A program made the translations under genes and the position numbers. Positions 22,048 to 35,000 of a DNA stretch of 64,000 bases are shown piece by piece; position 1 is the first letter of the stretch; each line of letters begins with the position of its first letter. A model generated the notes under the pieces. That model had not been told where the DNA came from, did no database searches, and saw nothing but the letters and a program-made list of their open reading frames with translations. The DNA lies in the NCBI GenBank assembly GCA_019096065.1, contig JAGUCH010000009.1:940001-1004000 (forward strand), read 5' to 3'. The DNA is from Paracyclopina nana (Eukaryota > Arthropoda > Copepoda > Cyclopoida > Cyclopettidae).

Positions 22048-25000
22048 ATGGAGGTGGACGGGAAGAAGACCAAAATTGACCGAAAAGTGCACAGAGCTGT
22101 GAATAAAATCGGTAAAGAAATCGGCAGTGATGTCTTTTCAAAGACGCCAACCTCGGTAAGTTTCCCTATTCGCAATTTACACTACCCAGCTAAAATCTAC
22201 TGCTCTGTAAATGTTCGAAACCAAAAAAAAAACTTATAATGCTACAGAGCATATTTCCCTAGATCAAGGTTAAGCTGAAAATTTTGAGGAACAACTCGCG
22301 CTATTCTTACAAGAAATGAGAAACAGAAAACGGTTGAATTTCAGGATGAGAAAAAAGTTTTTGAACCACTGTGCATTAGCCAAAATTAAAATTAAGAGAT
22401 GTTAGAGTTCTTTTATTTTTCTGTTCCTGCGACATGACACAATTATCAGTTAACCTTATAGCGCTCAGGAAAAGGATTCTTATTTCCGGATCAAACAATG
22501 CGTTGAAACTTTTTAAAGTGGAGGGTGTCTTAAATAGAAATGTGCAGAATTGTTCTCAATATTTCTGGCGAAGTGATCCACTGACAGGTTGCTAATGTTG
22601 CGGATTCTACCACTATTATCACTCCAAAGTAAGGTCTTAGCGGAAAGCTTGTGTTGATGAGGAGGAACAGAAGTGAGGCCAAAGTAGAGGTATCCAAGCT
22701 GAAAACAAGAACTTGTCCACCAAAAGTGACCATCGTGGACTTTTGCCTTTTTTTCAGGCTGCTGTTACTGACAATGCCTATTGCTGACTTGTCGTGTTCA
22801 TATCTCATCTTTGCAATCCACAAATACACGATCATTTGGCCAGCTGTGATTGCTGAAAATATGAGGTTAGCTGTTGTTATTTGGGCCCTTTTTGTAGCAG
22901 TCAACTTATTTGCCTCCTATTGCAGAAATGGCAACGATTTGACATGCCATGCCAGCATAATTGCTCCAGCTTCCTTTCCATTTCTGCTTGTACTCGTTTA
23001 TGATTTCGTTCATCTCATTTGAATGTCCCGTGCAAAATTCCTCGCCCATGTTTATTTGCGAAAAATGGGCTCCCAATGCGTGAACCAAGCACACCTAAAC
23101 CTCTCCATTCCTTTTTAAAGCATGGAGATATTTAAGCACACCAAACTTGTGACGAGTACGATTGTGAAGATGATTTTGGCAGCCCCATGCTTGGGCTGAC
23201 CTACTATGATGATGACTAGTCTGTATACAGCCAATCCTAGGCCATTGCAAGCTTTCAAGCAAACGTAGGCTCTCGCTACATTTCTTGCGATTTCACATGG
23301 AATCTCATTTCCTCCAAAAAGCAAATTAAGAGGAGTGTTCAGCAAGATCGGAATGAACTGACTCATGTACGAAGCAAAAGAAATCGTACAGATACTTATC
23401 TACAATTACTCAATATTAGGAAATGAAGGCTTTTTCCATGGGGGCGTTACCTGATCAAAAATCAGTAGAGTGTTGATTGGATAATCGGGAGTATATTTGA
23501 AAATGAAGAAAACGTAGTGTGATCTGATCAGAATGTTCAAAGTTGCGAATAGTGATTGTATGGCCAATAGGAGTGTTTTGCTTGATGCATCCAAATTGAA
23601 TAAAGGATAGCTTGTGTGGTAAGTCAACTCTACTAAAATAGTGATGTTTGACATTTAGAAGGCAGATGCAGACTGCCTTGCCCATGGTGGAAGTAGCGGC
23701 TTTTTATGTCCCTCGATTGGCCTCACAATTGGCTGCCACTTGTCCGCCAATTAGCATTCAATTACGATTGTTAAGTACTCCCAAAATTCCAATCCTTCCG
23801 GGAAGTGGCTGCTTTTTTATCTTTTAAATTGGCCTTCTACGCGTCGGATTCCATCTAGGTATAACCCACTGGATCTGGATCAATTCGCTGCTAACTGCTC
23901 TCAATCATCCTATAAATCACATTGAATTAAAACACGTGACCTAATTAATAAGACAATTTTAAAAACATGCCGTGTTAAAAACCATAAATTGTCTTTTCTG
24001 AATATTCTTTACACCCCTCTATATATATTCATACACTTCTCACTGAATATATCTCACAACTTCTGTATCTCTCGTCCTATGAGTACAAGAATCAGAATTT
24101 TCGTAGACCAGTCTGTTTTCAATTCAACTGCCAAGCGTGATGTGTGAGTACTGCTATTATGGAAGCTATTTCGGCCTCTGGTCAAATCGCAATTTTTGTT
24201 TCTGATTTGCTTTGTGGTGAACTCGGGATTTTCAAGCTGAGCGAAAGGCTTTCTATTTTGCCGGAGTGGTTTATTTATGTGGTGACATTTCATCAGTCCC
24301 GAGCTCCTCCTCATTATTTCCGATTGTTTTGCAGACTTTGATGCTGTGCAATAGCGGCCACGTGACCGGGGCCACACATGAAGATGTCCTCGAGTTGTTT
24401 AGCAAGTATGGCCCAGTGGAAAAAGTGACACTTGTGGCCGGCAAATCCTTCAGTTTCGTCACATTCGGTGACATTTCGTCCGCAACGAATGCACTGGTAG
24501 CCTGCAACGGCCAGCAATCATTATTGCAACAGCCGCAAAAATCTCCTCCAATTCCAGTCTACATCACGTACGTGAATGCGATCCCTGATCGTTTTCTTCA
24601 TCACCGAAATGTCAATAATGCAAGCAGCGCAATTTTGCCTGAAGGTCTGACAGTTCATCCGGATTTCATCAGCGATCGCGAAGAATTGGAATTACTTAAT
24701 CACCTGCAGAAATGGCACCGAAATTCCGAGCTGGCCTTGAAAAACAGACAAGTCAGGCACTTCGGCAAAGCTTTTGTCTACGGCTCAAATACGATCGAAC
24801 AATCGAATACTGGCGATGACAACGTTGAGGCATTCCCTCCGGATTGGACTCCAATTATTGAGCGGTGCTTGGCCAAGCAATATTTGAAGCGTTGGCCGGA
24901 TCAGTGCACTGCCAACCGTTATTTGCCTGGCCAGGGCATCCCTCCACATGTGGACAATCACGAGTGCTGCGATGATACAATTTTGTCCTTGTCATTGGGC

Positions 25001-27243
25001 TCGGACGTCGTGATGAATTTTGCTAGCTTGGATCATGATGGTCATGTCATCCCCGTTAATCTTCCGCGAAGATCCTTATTGGTGATGACTGGCCGATCAA
25101 GATACGCTTTTACGCATGGCATCGCTGCCCGGTAAGTCAATTACTAATTTGGCACGGAGCCTTTTTTATATATTATATTGATGCCTCATGGATAGAGAAA
25201 TTTGGCAATGGATTACTGCAGTGTAAAACTACTGTTACTGCATCTCCTGAAATTGCTAATTAGAAAAAATGAAACATTTTGACAGCAACTTGATTTGGAG
25301 ACATACTGGAAAATCCCGCCAGAATCCTTTTAACATAAAGGCATGCACAGAGTAGGCTAAACTATGTAGGGTAGACAGTTTGTTTGAGAAGGTCGACAAT
25401 TGTCGGAATGGTAGCAGACATTTGTCAAATGTCATGCGTGTGCATGACAACTGCATGACAACACGTGGGTTGCCGTCGTCGCAATGAAAATAAATCGTTT
25501 TTCCCGGAACTGACAACTTTGGCCTGTCAGGAAGATCAAATAAGCTTCGTTTTGCAGGAAGTCGGACATAATTGAAGAAAAATGCCTCAAACTCAGGCCG
25601 AGAGGAGAGCGGATTTCTCTGACTTTTCGATCGAGTCTGAGGACGCCTAAATGTGAATGCGACTTCCCTGCACATTGTCCATCCAGAGGCAAGACTCAAA
25701 TTGACGAGAAAATCGCTCCGGAATTGGAAAAGCTGCATGTTCATCAGGTGTACGAGGAAATTGCGGATCATTTCAGCGAGACGAGGCACAAACCATGGCC
25801 GCAAGTCATGCAATTTTTGAGCCAGACTCTGAGCCCAGCTTCCGTTTTGGTGGATGTTGGCTGTGGCAATGGCAAATATCTGGGACATTTTCCCAACATT
25901 TTCGAATTAGGCCTGGATTACAGCAAGAATTTGCTTGACATTGTCACCACTCAAAAAGGCCAACAGGCTTTGAGATCTGACATGCTTTACATCCCACTGC
26001 GAGATGGCGTTGCTGACGTTGTCATCAATATTGCTGTGATTCACCACCTCTCAACAAAGGTAAAATACGATGAAAAAAGGTCAAACTGGCTGATCTTGCT
26101 CATGACCTTTATGTAGTAATGTTTTCACTGTTTGTGTATACGTACACTCTAGCTGCATGAGCTTGACCTTGGCCTTATAATTGGAAATGTATCTCTCTGG
26201 TGATGAGAAATCCATTTTTAAATGATATTTAAGGCCAATTAGCCCTCGTTTGAATGACCTTATTAATGACTATTATGTCACTTTGGTCCCACACCACTTT
26301 GATGAAAAGTTCAAGGCGAAACTGTGATATGGCATATATTGTAGCAATGATATAAAAGTCAGAAAAAATTGGATGCTTTTGATTGCGAAATCTTTTTTCG
26401 AGCGTATAGCATTAATGTCAAAAGCGTAAACTGTGCACCTAATTTAGAACTGACTAACTTTCTTATTGATTTAGGTTTATAAGTTGGCTGCGCCACCAAA
26501 TTCAATTGATTCAAATTGATAAATTGAAGTGATATGAAAAATGATATACCCATCTATTGCCACAATTTGGCTAGTGTGATGCAATTTAGCATTACAGTAC
26601 GCAGTGAAAGTTGCAGCTCATTATTTAACCTAGTCAATTTGCTCTTATCTCCACGCTCGAATAATCCCAGGCTGAAAGTGTCAACATATCGGCAGTTTTT
26701 CTCTCTTTTCTTAAAAGTTTCTATCATTGACTAGATCCTTTCATTCATTTGGTGTTAAACTTTTATCATGTCTTTATTTTGGGCTTTGTGTGTGTTCAGC
26801 GAGGCCCAAAATATATTTGTTAGTTTTTCTCTAAGTGCATTTTGACTTTTCAGGCTCGGAGAATCAAGGCGTTGCAAGAGCTGTGGCGAATTTTGCGAAA
26901 AGGCGGTAGTGGGCTAATTTATGCGTGGGCAAAAGACCAAGAAATGGATTGTCAACCCTCGACGTACATGCAAAAAACCACTGAAGAAACGAGCGAAGCG
27001 GAAGTGATGACCCGTAACCACGTGCGTCTTCCGGTCCACGAAAACCGAACTAATTTCAAGCATGCCGACCTCCTCGTGCCATGGACGCGTAAAAACACGA
27101 ATTGCACGTTTCATCGCTTCTATCATGTTTTCCAGCAAGGAGAATTGGAAAATTTGCTGAATGAGGCCACACAGGGACAGGTTGCCATACAAAAGTCCTA
27201 CTATGATCAGGGAAATTGGTGTGTCATTTTTGTCAAACAATAA
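22048..27243 (+). CDS. ALKBH8: ALKBH8: tRNA wobble-uridine methyltransferase/hydroxylase
   Basis: Bifunctional enzyme that makes mcm5U and hydroxylates it at the tRNA wobble position. Exons 22048-22155, 24335-25131, 25558-26059 and 26854-27243 join in phase and give 598 residues (human 664). A basic start (KKTKIDRKVHRAVNKIGKEI) leads into an RRM (about residues 37-100), then the AlkB 2-oxoglutarate/Fe(II) domain with HVD in PPHVDNHE, RRSLLVMTG and the distal THGI histidine, then a Cys-containing linker (PKCECDFPAHC), and a SAM methyltransferase with VDVGCGNGKYL and an IAVIHHL segment. All expected catalytic residues are seen. Exon 1 was assigned because its sequence resembles the ALKBH8 amino end and joins in phase 0. 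Intron 1 (2.2 kb) holds a receptor gene on the other strand. Confidence 0.94.
22530..23654 (-). CDS. Orphan seven-helix receptor, copy C (nested in ALKBH8 intron 1)
   Basis: Paralogue of copies A and B. Proposed exons: 23654-23451, 23399-23142, 23094-22914 and 22852-22530; phases agree and give 321 residues. It keeps the family motif as PINTLLIFDQ at the same exon 1 junction, an EEFCTGHS loop matching EFCRGHS of copy B, and a TSPEILR tail matching SSPELRR. Copy B has no introns where copy C has its second and third. The second (47 bp) is very short, and the third needs a GC donor (G|GCAAAT at 22914), because the frame otherwise meets a stop. So either the gene is intact with unusual introns, or it is a young pseudogene; conservation of the whole fold favours the first. 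Confidence 0.6.
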
Positions 27244-27247
27244 TAAA
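27242..27247 (+). terminator. Poly(A) signal of ALKBH8
   Basis: AATAAA overlaps the ALKBH8 stop codon (TAA at 27241-27243). The next gene starts 68 bp later. Confidence 0.5.
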
Positions 27248-27314
27248 ATGATGTCTAATTTATGGGATAGCATTTCCCGTACAAAACATAGAATAGTTTC
27301 GCAGGACACTCGCC

Positions 27315-30300
27315 ATGTTAGGTGTCTACTTCATTTTGTTTGCTGTACAACATGCCCAATCATCCAAGTTTGACAGTTTATTCAACCCGGGATATGATAA
27401 GAGAACAGCGCCACCTTTGGTGCAAGAAGGTAAACAAATTGACCTTTCCGGTTGAAGTCCAAACAAAAAAAAATCAATTGTGGCTTACATCATTCCCATA
27501 TTAGACACAGGGAAAACAAAAAATAACTCCGTTATATGCGCCAATTTCCCATCCAAGCTTGAATTAAAATGCTATTAAGGATAAATCTTGCAGTTTAACA
27601 TGTCAGAGTCATCGTGCTGACATATTTAAGGCCGTTATCAAATTTCAGGCAAACCCAATGACATTCGAGTCGCGCTTGATATCTCCAGCATTCCTCAATT
27701 GGACGAAAAACTCGAGGTAAAATGCCGTAAAAATGCGATGATGATGAAGCAGCATTAGAGTAATGTATCATGGTGTCCAAACGCAGGAAATCGTCCTTGA
27801 GGTAAGAATGGCGCATCACTGGATTGACCTCAGACTCAATACATCACAGCTCGACGGGAAACCTCTGGAACTCGAGCCCGATGCAGTCGATGAATTTTGG
27901 GTACCTGACTCGTTTTTTCAGCACGCCAAAGATGCCAAGGCTGTGAAAATTATCACTCCGACCGCAAGCCTCCAAGTGACTCCGGAAAAAACGGTGAAAT
28001 ACACCGAATTGTGAGCAATTTTCCATGCACATAATTTGTAAAATTGCCTTAAAAAAATGAGGACGCCTCGCGCGCTTCTTCACAATTCCTCCGCGCATCA
28101 ATAAGACGTAAATAGTTCATGCTTTTGCTTTATTTTTGTAGAGTGATGTTAACGCTCGGATGTCCCATGACGTTTCATGACTATCCTATGGACATTCAAG
28201 AATGCTACATGAGGATGCAAAGTTGTAAGCCCAATTTCAGGAATTTCCAAGCGTATGCCTTTTATATCGGATGTGCATTATGGTTGCATACCAAGCCTAA
28301 GTGTTTTATAGTTGCGCAAGACGTGACCATTATTTATGCTGTTCTTGGCTCAGCCAGCTTTTATCTGGACGAGTCCAAGGAAATTTCGTGGTTTAACATT
28401 GGCAAGCAAAGATATTCCTTTATGGCCTTGTCTGATTGCCCATTTTGGGAAGATGACTTCATTTCCTGGCTGACAACGCCTAATTTTAGCTTAATTGAGC
28501 TGGCATTTGAATTTTGTTGCGAGGCCCGCTAAAAAATGCTAGAATTAGCGCTGAAAAGATCGTTAAAATGCAGGCCCAGCGTGCAAATGGAACCACTTAA
28601 CGATGCTCCATTTAAGCCGGAAATTGCGATCCAGTTTCCGCATTCACCCTTTGACGCTAGAAAAAATTGCCGAGCTCACGAAATAATGTAATTTGCAGTT
28701 GGGTACGATTCCTCCTATTACAATTACTCTTGGATCAGAGATCCCCATTTGGAGACTGACATCCACCTGGATAATCACGACGTGAAAATTGACCCGTTCA
28801 CCTACTTGGACGAGACCTCGGACAACACGTCCTACCCTGGCTTGGGCGTGAAAATCCAGCTGAAAAGACACCTTGGCTATCACCTCACGCAGACCTACGT
28901 TCCCAGCATCATTTTTGTCGTTGTGGCTTGGCTGTCATTCCTCGTACCGAGCGATATCGTCCCGGGTCGAATGGTTTTGTGCGTCACAACTCTGCTCACC
29001 TTAACATCAATGTTCAACTCCGTGAGGTAAAATCAATCATATATACAGACTGTCCCGGAGATTTCTGCACACTTGGAAATCAAAAGTGTGTGTTACAAAT
29101 TCGGGAAATATTAGACACAATGGATATCATTGGAAAGCTTGAATCTTTGGCCATCTTTTGTTGCTTCAATGGATAAAAGAAATTAAAAGTAAAAAAATGA
29201 AAAAAAAACCTTAATTTTCCTGAGGTACCCTTAATTTTTCTCCCAAAAAAGCAAATTTGCCCAAACCGGCTATTATTGACCAAATTTTCAGCTAAGCTAA
29301 TCCTGGCTATTTTTTCATGAAAAAAAATCTTGCAGCACTGTGCTGGCACATCAGAAAGGTGGATGATTGGAAAGGATATTTTTCATTATAAAGAAAAAAA
29401 CAATAAGGCCACTGCCTACTAAAAAAAATTCAAAATTAGTGTTTTAAGCTACACATCTTTGGGATTTTTTGTTTAGGAAGATCAAATGTTTTAAGTGAAA
29501 TTGAATAAATAATTTTTTCGTGAAAGTGTCTTTTCATCAAATAAAATCAGGGAAAATGGGCGTGAATTTTGAGTAACTATCAATTTTGTGGTCTAAATCA
29601 AAATTTGAATAAATACTTTTTAAAAATCTCCAAACTAAAAAAGATGGCTTAAGTTTCAAGCTTTCCAACGGTTTCCCTTGTGTTTGGTATTTCCAGAAGT
29701 TTTAACACAAACTTTTGATTTCAAAGTGTGCAGAAATGTCCGGGACAGACTGTATATTAGAGTTGTCTTCATTTATAGGAGCCTCACTCCAAACGTTTCC
29801 TACATGAAGGCGATCGATTTATGGGTGTTCGTGTGCATTCTGTTCGTGTTTTCCTCGTTGGCCGAATACGGCTGGATTTTACACCTGACTAGTCGAAGTG
29901 GCTGGCAGAGAAAGATTGACCAAATGCGCGAGTAAGTGCCCATATGACGTAATCACACACGTGCTAGGCCCCTTTGCGAGCGGCAAAGGACAGTTCATGT
30001 CGGAATAATGCATGGAAAATGCCAATTTTTCCCCTTTTTCGCAGGGATCAGTCGAGAATTCCCCCCGTTGAGCTGGTGTCATTGAGAATTATCAATTTGT
30101 CCGATGACGTGGGCGTATTTTATCCTAATACTGCGGCAAAGCTGAAAAAGGTACTACGTTTTCGAACGCGTTTAATAGGATGAATAACTGTTGCGTTCAG
30201 ATTCAGGAACAGACCGATCAGAACCATGTGAATGGAAAGGAAAAAAGAGCCTACAGACTGGAGCATATTGTCAGATATGCGTATCCCATGGCATTTTCCG

Positions 30301-30365
30301 GTTTTAACATCGTCTATTGGAGCTTCTACCTTGCCAAATATTACTCGTTTGATAAATCATACTAG
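27315..30365 (+). CDS. Cys-loop ligand-gated anion channel subunit
   Basis: Pentameric channel subunit of the invertebrate glutamate/glycine/GABA-like group. Eight exons: 27315-27429, 27649-27716, 27787-28010, 28142-28224, 28699-29026, 29779-29931, 30045-30150, 30201-30365; phases agree and give 413 residues. It has a signal peptide (MLGVYFILFAVQHAQS), the YDKRTAPPL start, a complete Cys loop of 13 residues between cysteines (CPMTFHDYPMDIQEC), a FGYDSSYYNYSW segment, and four membrane helices. M2 reads PGRMVLCVTTLLTLTSMF: the gate leucine is present, but the PAR triplet usual in anion channels is PGR. The intracellular loop is short. It resembles the insect group-I orphan chloride channels (pHCl/SecCl/hodor type), though I cannot name the ligand. 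Intron 5 holds a 707 bp MITE. Confidence 0.9.
29046..29752. mobile_element. MITE with mariner-like ends, 707 bp, in channel intron 5
   Basis: Imperfect inverted repeats of about 110 bp at each end, starting CAGACTGTCCCGG / CAGTCTGTCCCGG and flanked by TA. The subterminal part (AATCAAAAGTTTGTGTTA ... TTGGAAAGCTTGAA) is shared with 2469-2857. No open frame of note. Confidence 0.88.
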
Positions 30366-30617
30366 CTCTATATTGCTTTAAATATACCGAGATTGTTCTC
30401 GTGCGGTTTTTCCAAGTTGTCCAACCTTGACCTTCATAATTATTGATCTTTCTCGGCTTCCAATGAAATTCTACTCTTGAAATGCCTTATCTTTTCAAAC
30501 TGGTTGAACGATCACGATTTGATGCTGTTAAAAAGTAAAAAGCCCAAAAGTCTGCGAACGGTCGGGTAACGCTGTTTTTTCCGTCAACTGACAGGGAGTC
30601 AAAACAAAAGGTAAACA

Positions 30618-31848
30618 ATGGAGGGAAAATTGACAGAAAGCGACAAAATGGCCGGAAATGCAGACTCAGAGCCGACTTATATCACCATTGCGGCCACCGA
30701 GGATCTCGTTCAACTCGTGAGAGAAAGTGGAGGCCAGGTAAGCCTCTATTTAGAGCCACGCGTAACCGCAAAGTTGACGCAATTTGTAGATTCAAGAGGT
30801 TCATGTAACTGATGAGCAAGGAAATGTGCAAGAAATCGCGTATACTTACTCAACTGGAGCCAGCAGTCATCCACAAGACTCCAATCTGGAGACTTTGGCC
30901 TCCATTTCCGAGCAGAAACACGCGAGTTTCGAGTACCATGACAATGCTCGGGGCAAAATCAACCGCAGCATTCTGGACAAACTGGTCAATCAATTGGGAG
31001 CTGAGGATTCCGGCCTCACCAAGCCGGAACGTTTGGAACGCTGGAATGAAGTCACTGAAGAGTACAACAAAGCCACCAGCCAAAACAAGTCCAGACTTGT
31101 CCTGATGAAACGCTGGTCCAGCAAGACTTTCAGGGCCGGTGACAAGTTGCCCTTGACCTATGACAAGCCAACTTCAAAAAGGCCAATGATTTTGAAGACT
31201 TCGTCCACTGCTACTCTTCAGGTAAGCTCTGACAATGACAAATAAATTTCTCCACTAGATGGCGCATAGTCGCTTGCTCAATGCTGATTGGCTTGATCCA
31301 GCATAGATTGTTAATGAAGCTTAAATATTGACTTTGCCCAGATTTGTAGATAATTCTGCAAATTTGTGGTTTTGCACAACTCCTAATGGCATATATTACA
31401 ACAAAGTATACAAGCGCATTTTTAATGGCTTCTTAAAAATCCTCACGTCAACTTCTTCTCATGGCATTAACTGCTTGGCAATGGAGACAAAGCAAATGCT
31501 AACTGCACTCTTGTTTTTCAGGACACCGACATAACTAGTGTTCTGCATAACGATCAAGCTTTTAAGAAGAGTGCCCTTATCAAGCAGCTCAAGGAATATG
31601 ATCTTCTCAGGCTGGAGTCAGCCAAAATGCAAAAAACTGCAGCCTCTCTGCAAATGGAAAATGCAACTTTGGAAAATGTAAGTACATGCTCCCACCAGCA
31701 GCCTTGCCTAGATGATGATGGCACATTGTCCATTTCTTTTCTGCAGGATGCACTGAGGAAAGAAAATGCCATTCTAGACCTCCATTTAGAGGCTGCAAGG
31801 TTGCAGCTTGCATTAATTAAGCAGCAAGTTCAGTCAACTGCATCATAG
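30618..31848 (+). CDS. Unrecognised nuclear-type protein with coiled-coil end
   Basis: Exons 30618-30737, 30790-31221, 31522-31677 and 31747-31848 join in phase 0 throughout and give 269 residues. I do not recognise the family. Visible parts: an acidic start (TYITIAATEDLVQLV) resembling the small activation segments of transcription factors; a charged helical region at about residues 95-150 with spaced tryptophans (RLERWNEVTEEY, LMKRWSS) that is reminiscent of a Myb/SANT-like DNA-binding fold; and a heptad leucine-zipper end (about 205-265) rich in Leu, Lys, Glu and Asn. Inferred: a dimeric DNA-binding or chromatin protein. Intron 2 contains a CTCF-like core at 31257-31266. Confidence 0.75.
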
Positions 31849-32093
31849 CCAAGAAATATTGCAAGGCTTCAATGAGGAGGTGCGTAAGTGAACACTATTT
31901 TTCACCTGTGAAAACACTGTGTATAGTCGAGTATGGCTCATTGCATTTTTGTCAAAAAAAATATTTACTGCGGTGTGCACACAATAACATGTTTCTCGTT
32001 AACAAACATAGGGATGACACACATAGGAGATTGTTGGTACTACATGACCCACAGCCAACAGATTTTAATCATCAGAGTTGTAGTAGAAATGCC

Positions 32094-35000
32094 TTAATAT
32101 CGTTTGATAGGGACGAAGCCTCCAAATTCTGCCTGTGGAAACTTGTATTTCTCGACTGGTGGTGTTGCACTGTCCTCACCAGGAAGATCACGTTGTGACC
32201 TCTGACTGCTGCCCCTGGGGTCAACAAAGGCCCCCAAATTGGGGATGTTGGGGAAGGCTGCGAAAAAGGTGGGTTGTTGCTGATTGGAAGGCCCAATCGG
32301 ACTTGGCCTTTGTGCCACAGGGAACCTCGTGGGCTGAGCTTGCTGGTTAGCATTGAACTCGGGCCTTTGGAAGCTGAAAAAGGACGAGGACTGGGAGCTG
32401 CTATCGTGCACCACAGTGTTCCTCACGGCATCAAAACCACTATTAGAGTCTCTTAGAGGCTGCTGAAATTGCTGCTGCTGCGGCCTTTGCTGAAAGCTGC
32501 TGAAGGCTGTGAAAGGGCCCAAGTTGAATTGATTGGGGGCTTGGCCTCCACCAAATATTTGCTGGAGCTGAGGTTGCTGCTGCTGAGGCCTCGGTTGTTC
32601 TGGCACTATTGGCACATTGCTTTGTACCTCAGGAGCAAATTGGTCCTGCTGGGGAAATTGAGGCCTCAGGGGCTCAGTCGGCCTCGGAGGCTCTGGCCTC
32701 GGATCCCTGTCAGGCGCAGGTGTCCTCGGAAACTGAGGAAAGTTTCTGAAGGCTGTGAATGGGGTGTTGTTGTCATCATTGCTTGGCCTTGAGGGCTGCT
32801 GAGCAATGGCACGTGGCCTCTCTTCGACTGGAGGCCTGTCATCAGTGATGACCTGGGGATCAGGTAGAACCCTGACTGAGCTTGGCCTCACTGGTTGTTG
32901 TGGAGGCTGCCTTTCCCTGTGGCTGACCTCAGGCTCGGCCTCTTGTGGCCTGACAACCCTGGCTCGAGGCCGGTTAAGCTCCACAGCCGGTTCGGGTGGG
33001 GTCACTCGTTCAGGGCTTTGAGGGTTTGGCCTTGCTGGCGAGGGGAAGTCCTCATTGGACACACCCAGTTGCTCCCTGACAGGGAAAAACGAGAAGCTTG
33101 GCAGCCTCTGTGGAGGATCCCTTTGGAGAGGCTCTTGAGGCTGCCTCGGCTCCTGAGGCCTCTCCTGAGGTCTTCTAGGAGGCTCGGGCCTGATGGGACT
33201 GGGCGTGGTCCTTGCAAGAGGTGCTGGTGGCGGAGGAGCCACAGGTGGCCTTCTTGGCTGCTCTGGAGCAGCAGTGAACTTTGGGAATTGGGAATTTCTC
33301 ACCGCGGATTCATTAGTCTGCTCTTGCGGTGATGGCAGTTGTTGCTGGTCATCGTCGTACTCGTACTCATAATAGTAGATGTACTCGAATGGGCCGTCTG
33401 GTTGTTTCTGAGTTGTGAATTTCTGCCCACCTTTGTTGTTGTTTTCGTTGGAAGATGGAGCTGGTGGCAATTGTGGCCTCACTGTGGGTTGGAAGATGAA
33501 GCCTGGAGTTTCTCTTATCGTAGGAGCAAACGAAGTGGTCGTCGTTGTTTCCGTTGTTGTTGTCGTTGTTTCCGTTGTTGTTGTCGTTGTTTCCGTTGTT
33601 GTTGTTGTTGTAGTAGTTGTTGTTGTTGTTGCGGGTGGTTCAAAAGTTGTTGTGGTCCTTGGTCGACCTCGCTGCCTTTCTTGCAACTTCTTCTTGCGAA
33701 ATTCTGACAAAAAGTCGTTAAAGTTCTCCCTGAAGTCACCACTGTTTCTCACGATGTCTTCCTCAGATTCCTCACCGTTGTCAATAGCTCCTTCGAGTAT
33801 GTCCTTGATCATCTCTTCGCCAAGATTCTCGAGGGTTTTCATGTCTGGTTTCTTCCTGCGGACCACTGATGATGATCGCTGACCTGGAGGTCTCCTAAGC
33901 TTGAATTTTCTGAATGGCCCATTATTACCACCGTCATCTTCGTCAATCTCTTCCTCGTCTTCGTCAGCCTCTTCCTTGACGCTGGAAGTAGCCGAGGATC
34001 TCAGTGTGGTTGTGCTCAGAATGATTTCGTTTTCAAGGGAATCTTCTTCCAGGGGCTGTTCGTCATCTGTGGCAGCAATGATGGCATTTTCGCTCAGGTT
34101 GTCCAGTTCACCCACTGGTTTGACCTTTGGGATGAACCTTGAGGTGAACTTGTTCCTGCGACTCGCAGGGATTTTGCGGTTAGAAATGCTTGCTACGGAG
34201 GCCTCGGATTGAGAGTCCTCGGCTTGGGAGTCATCATTTTGGCTTGGCCTTGGCCGTGCCACTCTCCTTTTGGATGATCCTCGCTCTTGATTGCCCTCAT
34301 CTCGCCCATGCTGATCACCAAGAGCAGACAGGTTCTCCTCAATGGCATCTGCCACTTCCGGCTTCAAAATGCTCTTCAATTTGGGGTTGGAGAGGAGCTC
34401 CAGGATCTTGGCAAATTGGTCCGGGTCAATGTTGTCATTGTTGTTGTTATTTGAGGGTGCATTGTTGTTGCTGTTACTTGTCGGCCTTGATCTGGTTTTG
34501 GCTGCACTTCTCGTCTCATACGTGTCCTCACAGCCAGGCACATTTTTGGGATCATCACACTTGGACGTGTCAGCATTGAACACCAATCCTGGACCACACC
34601 CTGCCTCATTGGGAGTGATTCCGTTCAAGCACACATAGTAGAGTCGACACGAGTCTGGATGCGGCAATGCTGGATGAACTCCAAGCTTGCCTCCGGGACA
34701 AGTGAAGCCATTGGCCAATGACTCTCCGGGTTTCTGAGAGTCTTGAGCACTCGGCTGATCTCGTTGGCGTTGCCTTCTAGAGCCGCCAGAGTCTTGGCTA
34801 TTGGCTCTTTGGGTCGCACTGAGGCAGCCTTTCCTGGTGGACTCTCTGGCCCAGACACAAGTGCCAATGTCAGGATCGTAATAGAGGCCTTCAGCACATT
34901 GCTGCACTGACCCCACACCGTTCAAGCAAGAGTAGAACTTGTCACATTCGGTCAGGTCGGGGCTGGGGTAGACCCCATTTTGCCTTGGGCAATTGGCATC

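Noticed and set aside
33535..33640. GTT microsatellite as a separate regulatory repeat
   Set aside because: It encodes a threonine run inside the peritrophin-like protein, a usual mucin-like linker.
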